Positions 6,674 to 13,384 of a stretch of DNA of 16,509 nucleotides are shown here, one piece after another. The first letter of the stretch is position 1; each line of letters opens with the position of its first letter. Under the pieces are notes generated by a model that was not told where the DNA came from, made no database searches, and saw nothing but the letters and a program-made list of their open reading frames with translations. Made by a program: the position numbers and the translations under genes. This stretch comes from CAVHIG01 sp963636105 (GTDB taxonomy: Bacteria; Bacillota; Clostridia; Peptostreptococcales; Anaerovoracaceae): positions 1-16,509 of the forward strand of contig CAVHIG010000046.1 in NCBI GenBank assembly GCA_963636105.1. Direction: 5' to 3'.

Positions 6674-6765
6674 GCGGGTTTAGAGGCCCTGAGTTTTCCC
6701 GAGCTTCACAGTCTCGAATGCTCCTGCGGTCATTTCGGCTGCCTCACAATCCATCTTTTACCTCC
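6674..6765 (-). repeat. 92-bp direct repeat, copy B
   Basis: This is the second copy of the unit at 466-557, in the same orientation and with one mismatch (G6737). Here the minus-strand unit runs against the transcription of both neighbouring genes. It lies just outside the regulator's terminator, as copy A lies just outside the terminator of the flavoprotein operon. Confidence 0.95.
6680..6754 (-). CDS. Putative 24-residue micro-ORF (copy B)
   Basis: The minus strand reads AGGAGGTAAAAGATG and then the same 24-codon frame as copy A (MDCEAAEMTAGAF to KLGKTQGL). The single difference falls at the third base of an Ala codon (GCC), so the peptide is unchanged. The upstream sequence differs from copy A apart from the ribosome binding site, so no shared promoter exists. 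The peptide matches no family I know. It may be a real micro-protein, or the repeat may be a mobile or captured fragment that happens to include a ribosome binding site. Confidence 0.3.
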   Translation of the reverse strand: MDCEAAEMTAGAFETVKLGKTQGL

Positions 6766-6823
6766 TGATGTGAAATAATCAGTGGTGCACTGTACAAGCG
6801 AATTGAAAGGAAAAATTCCCACC

Positions 6824-6852
6824 TTGACGGTCAAAGGAATCGATGATAAACT
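6824..6852 (+). promoter_or_regulatory. Promoter of the macrodomain gene
   Basis: TTGACG (6824-6829) and TAAACT (6847-6852) are separated by exactly 17 bases. The start point would be near 6859, giving a leader of about 38 bases before the ATG at 6897. Confidence 0.6.
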
Positions 6853-6896
6853 TTTCTAAAATGTTGATACAGCTACTTCGGAAAGGAGTTTTCGCT

Positions 6897-7454
6897 ATGC
6901 AAGAGATATTTTTAAAACAGGCATTAGATAAAGATGGGAAATGCCCCGTAAAGTCAACTATTAAACTTATAAAGGGCAGTGTCGTAGATATGCAGGTAGA
7001 CGCGATTGTAAATGCCGCAAACAGCAGCCTTCTCGGTGGTGGCGGCGTAGATGGCGCTATACACAGAGCCGCCGGACCGGAATTGCTTGCGGAATGCAGA
7101 AAGCTGCACGGTTGCAATACCGGAGAGGCAAAAATCACAAAAGCTTACAACATCAAAAATGCCAAATACATCATTCACACGGTCGGCCCGATTTACAGCG
7201 GAAGCGAAACCGATGCCAAAGAGCTTGCAGATTGCTATTACAACTCGCTTGAGCTTGCTTACAAAAATGGCTGCGCAAGCATAGCTTTTCCAGGAATATC
7301 CACGGGAGTATATGGTTATCCTCTTGATGAGGCCGCAAAGGTGTCAATGGCGGCGGCCTTGAAATGGGCGAGCGAGCACAAGGATTATGCCATGAATATC
7401 TATTTTTGCTGCTTCAAAGATCGCGAACTGGCGGCGTATGAAAATTTAGCATAA
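6897..7454 (+). CDS. MacroD-type macrodomain protein (ADP-ribose/O-acetyl-ADP-ribose hydrolase)
   Basis: The 185-residue protein is nearly all one macrodomain. Visible motifs are IKLIKGSVVDMQVDAIVNAA, NAANSSLLGGGGVDGAIHRA (the ADP-ribose and catalytic loop of the MacroD/YmdB class), YIIHTVGPIY and FPGISTGVYGYP (the phosphate-binding loop). Such enzymes remove ADP-ribose from proteins or nucleic acids, or deacetylate O-acetyl-ADP-ribose, in the cytoplasm. The start at 6897 is chosen because GGAAAGGAG lies seven bases before it; the in-frame ATG at 6843 overlaps the promoter. The gene has its own promoter and terminator and no partner in the same transcript. A broken gene of a possible ADP-ribosyltransferase family (DUF3990) lies 6.8 kb away, beyond the repeat-bracketed module. 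Confidence 0.93.
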   Translation: MQEIFLKQALDKDGKCPVKSTIKLIKGSVVDMQVDAIVNAANSSLLGGGGVDGAIHRAAGPELLAECRKLHGCNTGEAKITKAYNIKNAKYIIHTVGPIYSGSETDAKELADCYYNSLELAYKNGCASIAFPGISTGVYGYPLDEAAKVSMAAALKWASEHKDYAMNIYFCCFKDRELAAYENLA

Positions 7455-7489
7455 GGGATTTTTTTGGACCTTACCAAATCCGAGACAAA

Positions 7490-7525
7490 ACAAAAGACGT
7501 CACCATCAGAAGTGACGTCTTTTGT
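7490..7525. terminator. Bidirectional terminator between macrodomain and ECF genes
   Basis: A perfect 14-bp stem (7490-7503 with 7512-7525) has an eight-base loop, a left arm starting ACAAAA and a right arm ending TTTTGT. It lies between two convergent genes and could serve both. Confidence 0.85.
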
Positions 7526-7566
7526 AGTGAACACTGCACTATAATTTTTTATTTAAAATTTATAAG

Positions 7567-8193
7567 CTACTTCTTATTCCTATACCGAAGCACCGCACGC
7601 GAAATCGCGCCGCCCACGACAAAATTGACAATCGCCTCGACTACGCCGTTTACGCCGACAAAAGCCGCCAAAAATACGCCCACAGACTTCGTCGTGATGC
7701 CCCAGGCAGTCATCTGAGCCACAAAGCCCGCATCATTCCAGAAAAAGGCAATTATGCAGCCCATGAAGAAAAGCGTATTGAGCAGCGCCGTCGAAAGGCT
7801 GCCCACATAGGTCGCAAGCCCCTTTTTGCCCGTCTTGTACAGCGCCTGGAAAATCAGTCCCGCCAGCCAGCCGCACAGGATTCTCGGCACGATGCACGTA
7901 ATAAAAGTCATCACCGGATTCAAACTGAATAAAAATGTCCCGAATGCAGACATGCCGAAACATTGCACAAAGCTCGTGACGCCGAAGATACCGCCGAGTA
8001 TGGCTCCGCAGGCCGGTCCGAGCACAATCGCGCCCACAGCCACCGGAATTACCATCAAGGTGATTTCAATCGCGCCCACCTTTATATACCCGACCGGCGT
8101 AAACGCAAAGATCAGCATGATCGCGATAAGTATGGCCATCTGTACCATCTTATAAGTTTTAGCATTGACATTGTTTTTCATAAAAATCTCCAT
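7567..8193 (-). CDS. ECF transporter S component (substrate-binding membrane subunit)
   Basis: This hydrophobic 208-residue protein has six predicted membrane helices and a short cytoplasmic N-terminus (VNAKTYKMVQMAILIAIML). It has the S-component pattern IEITLMVIPVAVGAIVLGP followed by ACGAILGGIFGVTSF, and a basic C-terminus. S components capture a vitamin or related micronutrient and dock onto a shared EcfT-EcfA-EcfA' module encoded elsewhere. The sequence is in the broad RibU/PanT-like family, but I cannot name the substrate. Two starts are possible: ATG at 8193, or ATG at 8181 with TGGAG at good spacing before it. The upstream GAGGAGGG at about 8204-8212 sits partly in a small CCCTC/GAGGG hairpin (8206-8223). 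No riboswitch that would identify the vitamin is recognisable. Confidence 0.85.
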   Translation of the reverse strand: MEIFMKNNVNAKTYKMVQMAILIAIMLIFAFTPVGYIKVGAIEITLMVIPVAVGAIVLGPACGAILGGIFGVTSFVQCFGMSAFGTFLFSLNPVMTFITCIVPRILCGWLAGLIFQALYKTGKKGLATYVGSLSTALLNTLFFMGCIIAFFWNDAGFVAQMTAWGITTKSVGVFLAAFVGVNGVVEAIVNFVVGGAISRAVLRYRNKK

Positions 8194-8249
8194 TTCTGCT
8201 GTTCTCCCTCCTCATGCAGAGGGTACAACGCTTAAATTTATTTAATGAA

Positions 8250-8276
8250 GCCCGCGCGCCCTTATTGACCGCGGGC
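8250..8276 (-). terminator. Possible terminator downstream of thrC
   Basis: GCCCGCG (8250-8256) pairs with CGCGGGC (8270-8276) around a 13-base loop. On the minus strand TTCATTAAATAAATTT follows, which is T-rich but not a clean U tract. It would separate thrC from the ECF gene. Confidence 0.4.
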
Positions 8277-8292
8277 AGTCATCACTTGGATT

Positions 8293-8376
8293 TTTTCGGG
8301 CAGACATTTCCGATCCGTCCTTTTCGGGCAGACATTTCCGGTCCGTCCTTTTCGAGCAGACTTTCCCGGGTCAGCC
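8293..8376. repeat. Three 28-bp tandem repeats
   Basis: The units are 8293-8320, 8321-8348 and 8349-8376, each starting TTTTCGGGCAGACATTTCC or a variant. Units 1 and 2 differ at one base; unit 3 differs from unit 2 at seven. They follow each other without spacers, between thrC and the ECF gene. The third unit overlaps a CCCGGG-based hairpin (8365-8383) right behind the thrC stop. No function is evident; post-transcriptional 3'-end structure or replication slippage are both possible. Confidence 0.85.
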
Positions 8377-8387
8377 TCCCGGGCGAA

Positions 8388-9863
8388 TTACATCACAGAC
8401 TCAGCCACCGCAGCCTTCATATCGGCTATATCAAGTACGCGATTGTGCCTGATTTCCTTGCTTTCCAGGCCTTTCAGTCCCTTTGGCACTGCCACACCCG
8501 TAGCTTTATTCAGAGCCTCGATGTAGGCGAATCCGTCTTTTTCCTCAGAAAGACCGATGGATGTGGCCACACTGTCCGCAAACTTGTAGGCGCTTGCAGT
8601 GGAAGCGATAAGCGCAGGCGTCACATCGCCCGTAGCTTTCCTGTAATCCTCGTATACCTTGTAGGCAACCGCCGTGTGCGTATCCATGAGATATCCGTTT
8701 TCCTTGTACATTTTTCCGATTGTCTCGTTTGTCTCCTCGACATTTGCCGTGCCGCCCACAAAGTCAGCCATGCCTGCCTTTATCTTTGCGGAAACTTCGT
8801 AGCTCTTCTCGCCGTCGAGCTTTTCCATAAGAGCCTTGATCTCTGCGCCGGAGTTTCCGGAGAGGTGATAGAGCAATCTCTCGAGGTTTGAGGAGATCAA
8901 AATATCCATTGAAGGGGAATTCGTAAGATAGAAATCCCTCTTTATGTCATAAATTCCTGTATTTATAAAATCTGTAAGCACCTGATTCTTGTTCGAAGCG
9001 CAGATGAGCTTTCCGATAGGCACGCCCATGTGCTTTGCGTAATAAGCGGCGAGGATGTTTCCGAAGTTTCCCGTAGGCACTACAACATTTATCTTTTCGC
9101 CGTCCTTCACAGCGCCCTTTTCGAGCAGCTTGATGTATCCGTATACATAATATGCCACCTGTGGCACAAGTCTTCCTATATTTATCGAATTTGCCGATGA
9201 CAGCTTGCAGCCCTTCGCAGCAAGCTCCTTTGCGAATTCAGCGTCGTTGAAAATCTTCTTTACGCCGGTCTGCGCATCATCGAAATTTCCATTTATCGCA
9301 AAGACATGAGTATTTGCGCCCTCCTGGCTGACCATCTGGCGCTCCTGCACCTGGCTGACGCCCTTATTTGGGAAGAATACTATAATCTCAGTGCCAGGTA
9401 CGTCCGCAAAGCCCTCAAGCGCGGCCTTTCCCGTGTCGCCCGAAGTCGCCGTAAGTATGCAGACCTTGTTGTCCTCCTTTTCCTTCTTCATCGCTGTCGT
9501 AAGCAGATAAGGAAGAATCGAAAGCGCCATGTCCTTGAATGCCGCCGTCCTGCCGTGATAAAGCTCAAGGAAGTAGGCATCGCCCGCCTTGACTACCGGC
9601 ACCACATCCTCCGCCTCAAACTTGTCGGTATATGCGCCATCTATGCAATATTTCATCTCATCATCCGTATAATCGTCGAAAAAGCTCTTGATTATCGGAT
9701 ACGCGATCTCTTTATATGTCTTTCCGACCATGTCCGAAAGCTTAAAAGGCAGCGCGGGCACGTTTTCCGGCACATACAGTCCCTTGTCCTCTGCAATTCC
9801 CGCTATTATCGCCTGGGCGCCGCTCTTCACATTCTGGCTGCCCCTCGTACTCATAAATCTCAT
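8388..9863 (-). CDS. thrC: Threonine synthase
   Basis: The 491-residue protein converts O-phosphohomoserine to threonine, using pyridoxal phosphate. It opens with STRGSQNVKSGAQAIIAGIA and then GLYVPE, as in the longer bacterial threonine synthases. The cofactor lysine is K110 in YHGRTAAFKDMALS, and the phosphate-binding loop is LTATSGDTGKAAL (137-149). GNFGNILAAYYAKHMGVPIG is another characteristic block. The length is typical of the class. AAGGAG lies eight bases before the ATG. The gene has a near-consensus promoter of its own and no threonine-pathway neighbour. The ECF gene is 194 bases downstream on the same strand, behind tandem repeats and a possible terminator, so it is probably a separate unit. 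Confidence 0.96.
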   Translation of the reverse strand: MRFMSTRGSQNVKSGAQAIIAGIAEDKGLYVPENVPALPFKLSDMVGKTYKEIAYPIIKSFFDDYTDDEMKYCIDGAYTDKFEAEDVVPVVKAGDAYFLELYHGRTAAFKDMALSILPYLLTTAMKKEKEDNKVCILTATSGDTGKAALEGFADVPGTEIIVFFPNKGVSQVQERQMVSQEGANTHVFAINGNFDDAQTGVKKIFNDAEFAKELAAKGCKLSSANSINIGRLVPQVAYYVYGYIKLLEKGAVKDGEKINVVVPTGNFGNILAAYYAKHMGVPIGKLICASNKNQVLTDFINTGIYDIKRDFYLTNSPSMDILISSNLERLLYHLSGNSGAEIKALMEKLDGEKSYEVSAKIKAGMADFVGGTANVEETNETIGKMYKENGYLMDTHTAVAYKVYEDYRKATGDVTPALIASTASAYKFADSVATSIGLSEEKDGFAYIEALNKATGVAVPKGLKGLESKEIRHNRVLDIADMKAAVAESVM

Positions 9864-9902
9864 CTCAATCGCTCCTTATTCCTTAAAATTTGTCCACACT
9901 AC

Positions 9903-9931
9903 ATTATAAAAAAAAGTCTCCCTCAAGTCAA
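9903..9931 (-). promoter_or_regulatory. Consensus promoter of thrC
   Basis: On the minus strand TTGACT (9931-9926) and a perfect TATAAT (9908-9903) are 17 bases apart. Transcription would start near 9896, some 33 bases before the ATG. The spacer ends in a run of seven T that also serves as the tail of the upstream terminator. Confidence 0.85.
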
Positions 9932-9978
9932 CGGCTACTTTCGCAAAATCGCAATTTTCCGCCGTGAAGGGGAGGCTT
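9907..9978 (-). terminator. Terminator of the AEC permease gene, overlapping the thrC promoter
   Basis: On the minus strand AAGCCTCCC (9978-9970) pairs with GGGAGACTT (9922-9914) with one mismatch. Further in, ACGGC (9965-9961) pairs with GCCGT (9935-9931). A run of eight T follows (9915-9908). The closing stem and U tract therefore coincide with the -35 to -10 spacer of the thrC promoter. Confidence 0.45.
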
Positions 9979-9986
9979 CTTTTTTT

Positions 9987-10008
9987 GCGGAAACGGCGCC
10001 GTTTCCGC
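9987..10008. repeat. Perfect 22-bp palindrome behind the AEC gene
   Basis: The arms GCGGAAACGGC and GCCGTTTCCGC meet without a spacer, two bases after the permease stop codon. On the transcribed strand it is followed by A, not T, so it is not a normal terminator by itself. It could stabilise the mRNA 3' end or form part of a compound terminator. Confidence 0.8.
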
Positions 10009-10010
10009 GA

Positions 10011-10958
10011 CTATATGAGGCCTGCGCTGCTCAGGCCGAAGATCCAGAGAAACATTGTAAAGGCCGCTACAACTGTGGAGGAAAGCACCAGCTCGCCCGC
10101 GAGCTCGCCATCGCCACCGAGCTGACCTGCCATCACATAGGAGCTGACTGCCGTAGGTGAGGCAAATATTGTCAGGACGCTTACAAGCGCGACGCCACGG
10201 AAGCCGAGCATTATGGCGATTGGAATCACTATAGCCGGGACAAGCAAGAGCTTTGTAGTCACGCCGCATAGGAGAGCTTTTCTGTTCCGGACAGCCTGCT
10301 CTATCGCAAGGCTGCCGCCGAGTGTGATGATAGACAGTGGAGTTGCGACTTTACCGAGGTCTCGCACCGTGGAGCTTATGAATGTCGGAAGCTCCACGCC
10401 GAGGAGCATGAGGACAAGTCCAAGGATAGCGCTGTCTATGAGCGGGTTTTTGATGATGTTTAAGGCTATTGTTTTGAAGTTTGCCTTGTGACCGGTGTGC
10501 GTTGTGAGCGCAAGCACCGATAGGAAGTTGAAAAGAGGTACGACAAAGGCCGCCGCCGTTGCCACAAGACCTACGTTTCCCTCACCGCAGATTACGATTG
10601 CGATCGGCATGCCCAGCAGCACGTAATTGCTCCGGAAGCAGGCCTGTATCATGGCGCCCTGGCGCGGCGGAGATTTTACGATATGCGGCACGACTATCAT
10701 CAATATTGTGAATATGATGAGTATGGTCAATATTACAAAGCCTATGAGCTTCAGGCTCGCCCCGAGGTCGCTCTCTGCCGTGTATGTATTGTAGAAAAGG
10801 AGTGCCGGCAGAAAGAGCTTGAAACACAGCCGGTTTACCTCGCTGAATGTACTTAAGCTAACGATTTTTTTGTATCTCAAGAAGAAACCGATGCATGCCA
10901 TAGTCACCAGCGGCACTATGGCATTTATCGACACGATAAAGCTTTCCAAATTTCCCAA
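10011..10958 (-). CDS. AEC (auxin efflux carrier) family permease
   Basis: This 315-residue membrane protein has about ten hydrophobic helices, as expected for AEC/PIN-like transporters. Family features visible are ACIGFFLRYKKIVS after helix 1, FLPALLFYNTY, CFRSNYVLLGMPIAIVICGE in the middle, and SPTAVSSYVMAGQLGGDGEL before the last helix. Bacterial members export or exchange small organic acids such as malate, or amino-acid-derived anions; the substrate here is unknown. No ATG is available at the 5' end. The first start is TTG at 10958, with AAGGAA almost touching it. A second TTG at 10949 has better spacing from that site and may be the true start. A TATAAT-like -10 (11013-11008) lies upstream without a clear -35. 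It stands alone between thrC and exoA. Confidence 0.88.
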   Translation of the reverse strand: MGNLESFIVSINAIVPLVTMACIGFFLRYKKIVSLSTFSEVNRLCFKLFLPALLFYNTYTAESDLGASLKLIGFVILTILIIFTILMIVVPHIVKSPPRQGAMIQACFRSNYVLLGMPIAIVICGEGNVGLVATAAAFVVPLFNFLSVLALTTHTGHKANFKTIALNIIKNPLIDSAILGLVLMLLGVELPTFISSTVRDLGKVATPLSIITLGGSLAIEQAVRNRKALLCGVTTKLLLVPAIVIPIAIMLGFRGVALVSVLTIFASPTAVSSYVMAGQLGGDGELAGELVLSSTVVAAFTMFLWIFGLSSAGLI

Positions 10959-11040
10959 TTCCTTTCTTTTGCCTGCTATTTCTTTTTTTGCCAGGCGATT
11001 TTAAGCTATTATATTCTATTTAGTGAAAATCCTTCGATGT

Positions 11041-11796
11041 CTACAGATCTATATCCAGTATCACCGGGCAATGATCGCTGCCATATATGTCATTTCTGAT
11101 GACTACATCCCTTATTTTGTCACGTATGGAATCTGATACAAGAAAATAGTCTATGCGCCACCCGGCATTGTTTTTACGGGCGTTTGCGCGATAGGACCAC
11201 CAGGTGTATATTCCACTTGCGTCCGGATAGAGATAGCGGAAGCTATCCGTAAATCCCGAGGCCAGAAGCTCTGAAAGCTTGCCTCGCTCCTCGTCGGAAA
11301 AGCCGGCGTTTCCGCGATTTGTCTTTGGATTTTTGAGGTCTATCTCATTGTGGGCTACATTCAGGTCCCCGCAAAGTATTACGGGCTTTTTTGCGGAAAG
11401 CTTCGCGAGATAGGCGCGGCGCGCGTCCTCCCATTCCATGCGGTAGTCTATGCGGGCGAGGCCTTCCTGCGCGTTTGGCGTGTATTCTGTCACAAGGTAA
11501 AATTTGTCAAACTCGAGCGTGATGGCGCGTCCTTCCGTGTCGTGTCCGGCTGCGTCAATGTCGTAATTTACCGAAAGAGGCTCGTGCCTGGAAAAAATGG
11601 CAGTTCCGGAATATCCCTTCTTTTCGGCGCTGTTCCAGTATTGCAAATATCCCTCAAGCGGCACCTCCGCCTGTCCTACCTGCATCTTTGTCTCCTGCAC
11701 GCAAAGCATGTCCGGCAGCTCTGCCTTGGCAAAGTCCAAAAATCCCTTGCCCATGCAGGCGCGTATGCCATTTACGTTCCATGTGATTATCTTCAT
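11041..11796 (-). CDS. exoA: Exodeoxyribonuclease III
   Basis: The 251-residue enzyme belongs to the ExoIII/AP endonuclease family, which repairs abasic sites and trims DNA 3' ends in a Mg-dependent manner. Conserved residues are all present: Asn7 (TWNVNGIRA), Glu35 (CVQETKMQ), the Tyr105 block (EYTPNAQ), Asp144 and Asn146 (CGDLNVAHNEIDL), Asp216 (GWRIDYFLVSD) and Asp241-His242 at the C-terminus (GSDHCPVILDIDL). The length is typical, and the start has AAAGGAG nine to ten bases upstream. The symbol exoA follows Firmicutes usage; xth would be equivalent. It appears to be transcribed alone from a promoter near 11880-11905. Confidence 0.97.
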   Translation of the reverse strand: MKIITWNVNGIRACMGKGFLDFAKAELPDMLCVQETKMQVGQAEVPLEGYLQYWNSAEKKGYSGTAIFSRHEPLSVNYDIDAAGHDTEGRAITLEFDKFYLVTEYTPNAQEGLARIDYRMEWEDARRAYLAKLSAKKPVILCGDLNVAHNEIDLKNPKTNRGNAGFSDEERGKLSELLASGFTDSFRYLYPDASGIYTWWSYRANARKNNAGWRIDYFLVSDSIRDKIRDVVIRNDIYGSDHCPVILDIDL

Positions 11797-11877
11797 ATAT
11801 ATTTCTCCTTTTGTGGCTTGTTTTTTATATCATTTGTGCCTTCCAATGCGCTCATCTGCCTGCCGCACACTGATTTT

Positions 11878-11905
11878 ATTCTATCATATTCCGGCTGTTT
11901 TACAA
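11878..11905 (-). promoter_or_regulatory. Candidate promoter of exoA
   Basis: On the minus strand TTGTAA (11905-11900) and TAGAAT (11883-11878) are 16 bases apart. The start point would lie near 11871, giving a leader of about 75 bases. The -35 box lies directly next to the CoA-transferase terminator. Confidence 0.5.
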
Positions 11906-11907
11906 CA

Positions 11908-11942
11908 AAAAAAGCGAATCCCGCAATGCGATTCGCTTTTTT
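11908..11942. terminator. Intrinsic terminator of the ior/CoA-transferase operon
   Basis: A 13-bp perfect stem (11908-11920 with 11930-11942) with a nine-base loop has A/T runs at its base (AAAAAAGCGAATC and GATTCGCTTTTTT). On the minus strand it ends in a T run, about 65 bases after the CoA-transferase stop. Confidence 0.9.
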
Positions 11943-12006
11943 CCGTGTCTCTGTTTGTATCTTTATTTGTGCGTTTTCTTGACTTTCGAATGTCTTATAT
12001 GCAAAA

Positions 12007-13344
12007 CTATCTTTTATTTGATTTTCTCCAGATTTTTTGCTCATCCGCGGCCTTTATCAGTTCTTCTCTGAAGTCCGGATGCGCAATATTTATAATCTTC
12101 TCTGCTCTCTGCCATGTCGTCAGACCGGAAAGCTGTGCCACGCCGTACTCCGTCACCATCGTCGGTGCCTGCGTCCTCGGCGTCGTGATGATATCTCCCG
12201 CCGTAAACTTCGGCATTATCCTCGAGTGCAGCACGCCCTGCTTATCCTTGAAGGTCGAGCTCATCGCGAGGAAGGCCTGTCCGTGCTCCGCGGCATATGC
12301 TCCCGTCACAAAGTCGAGCTGTCCGCCCGTACCGCTGATCTGGCGTATGCCGGAGCTTTCGGATGATACCTGACCGAAAAGATCCATGGCCACGCAGCCG
12401 TTTATGGATACAAAATGGTCAAGCTCCTTTATCACCGCCGGATTGTTTACATAATACATCGGCGCCGAAAGTATATCGATGTTGTGATCCAAAAATTCGT
12501 AAAGCTCCCTCGAACCGTTGCAGATGGAAAAAACTCCCTTGCCGCGGTTTACAGGCTTCTTCTTATTTGTAATCTTGCCCGCCTGATAGAGCTTGAGATA
12601 GCCGTCGCTCATGAGCTCTGTATGCATGCCGAGGTCCTTGAGGTCAGACTCCGCGATAAGGCCGCCCAGCGCATTTGGCATACCGCCTATTCCAATCTGC
12701 ACCGTAAGTCCGTCATACAAAAATGGGAAAATATGTCCCGCAATCTTCTTGTCAATTTCGCTTGCAGCGGGACTCGGAACCATGCAGACGTCTCTTCCGC
12801 CCTCTACTACATAATCCACCTCTGAAATGTGTATATGGTCGTTTTCCATACCATAGATGACCGGCATATGCTCATTTACCTCAAGTATGATGTGGTCCGC
12901 CGCGTCCAGCATCTCCTGCAGACAGCAATTTGTCAGGCCGTAGCTGAAATATCCGTGCTTGTCCATCGGCGCCACGCTGATCATCGCCACATTTACCGGC
13001 GCAAAGCCCTTTTTATAATAAGATCCGCAATCACGGAAGAGCATAGGTGAAAAGAAAGCCATCCCGTTGTCGATGTATTTTCTGTCTATTCCCGAGCAAT
13101 GCCAAGCATTATATGTAAATGCCTTATGCTCCGGGTCGCATTCCACTACCTGTATCGGCTTCATCGCAATGGCGTTTCTGATCTTTACATCACAAAGCTC
13201 ATCACGACGCGCCGCCAGTGCCTCATCCAGCGCCTCCGGGAAAGAGCAGGTCTGGCTGTAATCCACCCAGTCGCCGTCCTTTACAAGCTTTACCGCCTCC
13301 GCGGCGCTCACAAGCTTCTTCTTATATTCATCGTATACGTTCAT
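12007..13344 (-). CDS. Class I acetyl-CoA hydrolase/transferase (butyryl-CoA:acetate CoA-transferase-like)
   Basis: The 445-residue protein has the two-domain layout of 4-hydroxybutyrate and butyryl-CoA:acetate CoA-transferases. Visible blocks are VNVAMISVAPMDKHGYFSYG (117-136), GLTVQIGIGGMPNALGGLI (212-230), DLGMHTELMSDG (237-248), DLFGQVSSESSGIRQISGTG (321-340) and the closing AHPDFREELIKAADEQKIWR. Class I enzymes form a glutamyl-CoA thioester. Glu243 (HTEL) is my best guess by alignment with the 4-hydroxybutyrate enzyme; Glu329 (SSES) is the alternative. GAGAGGAG lies eight bases before the ATG. It is the third gene after iorA-iorB, 40 bases behind iorB. That context suggests its acyl-CoA substrate may be the aryl-acetyl-CoA made by IorAB, not only butyryl-CoA. 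Confidence 0.9.
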   Translation of the reverse strand: MNVYDEYKKKLVSAAEAVKLVKDGDWVDYSQTCSFPEALDEALAARRDELCDVKIRNAIAMKPIQVVECDPEHKAFTYNAWHCSGIDRKYIDNGMAFFSPMLFRDCGSYYKKGFAPVNVAMISVAPMDKHGYFSYGLTNCCLQEMLDAADHIILEVNEHMPVIYGMENDHIHISEVDYVVEGGRDVCMVPSPAASEIDKKIAGHIFPFLYDGLTVQIGIGGMPNALGGLIAESDLKDLGMHTELMSDGYLKLYQAGKITNKKKPVNRGKGVFSICNGSRELYEFLDHNIDILSAPMYYVNNPAVIKELDHFVSINGCVAMDLFGQVSSESSGIRQISGTGGQLDFVTGAYAAEHGQAFLAMSSTFKDKQGVLHSRIMPKFTAGDIITTPRTQAPTMVTEYGVAQLSGLTTWQRAEKIINIAHPDFREELIKAADEQKIWRKSNKR

Positions 13345-13384
13345 CTTCGTTCTCCTCTCGCTGGCCTGAATGCATTTTAAATTA

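Larger units (their letters stand above)
6558..6896. other. Intergenic stretch with terminator, repeat copy B and macrodomain promoter
   Basis: These 339 bases contain no normal-sized gene. In order they hold the regulator's terminator (6634-6657), the second 92-bp repeat with its minus-strand micro-ORF (6674-6765) and the promoter and leader of the macrodomain gene. A short plus-strand frame ending KGKIPTLTVKGIDDKLF at about 6857 overlaps the promoter; it has no start signal and I do not call it. Confidence 0.5.

Noticed and set aside
466..6765. The 92-bp repeats as attachment sites of an integrative element
   Set aside because: No integrase, recombinase, relaxase or phage gene lies between them, and the unit is translational in layout. 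I report them as direct repeats only.
8293..8376. The 28-bp repeats as a CRISPR array
   Set aside because: The units follow each other with no spacers between them, they diverge strongly by the third copy, and no cas gene is nearby.
11793..12044. An 83-codon minus-strand frame between the CoA-transferase gene and exoA
   Set aside because: It overlaps the CoA-transferase 3' end, the terminator at 11908-11942 and the exoA promoter, has no ribosome binding site, and its lysine-rich composition looks like translated noncoding AT-rich sequence.
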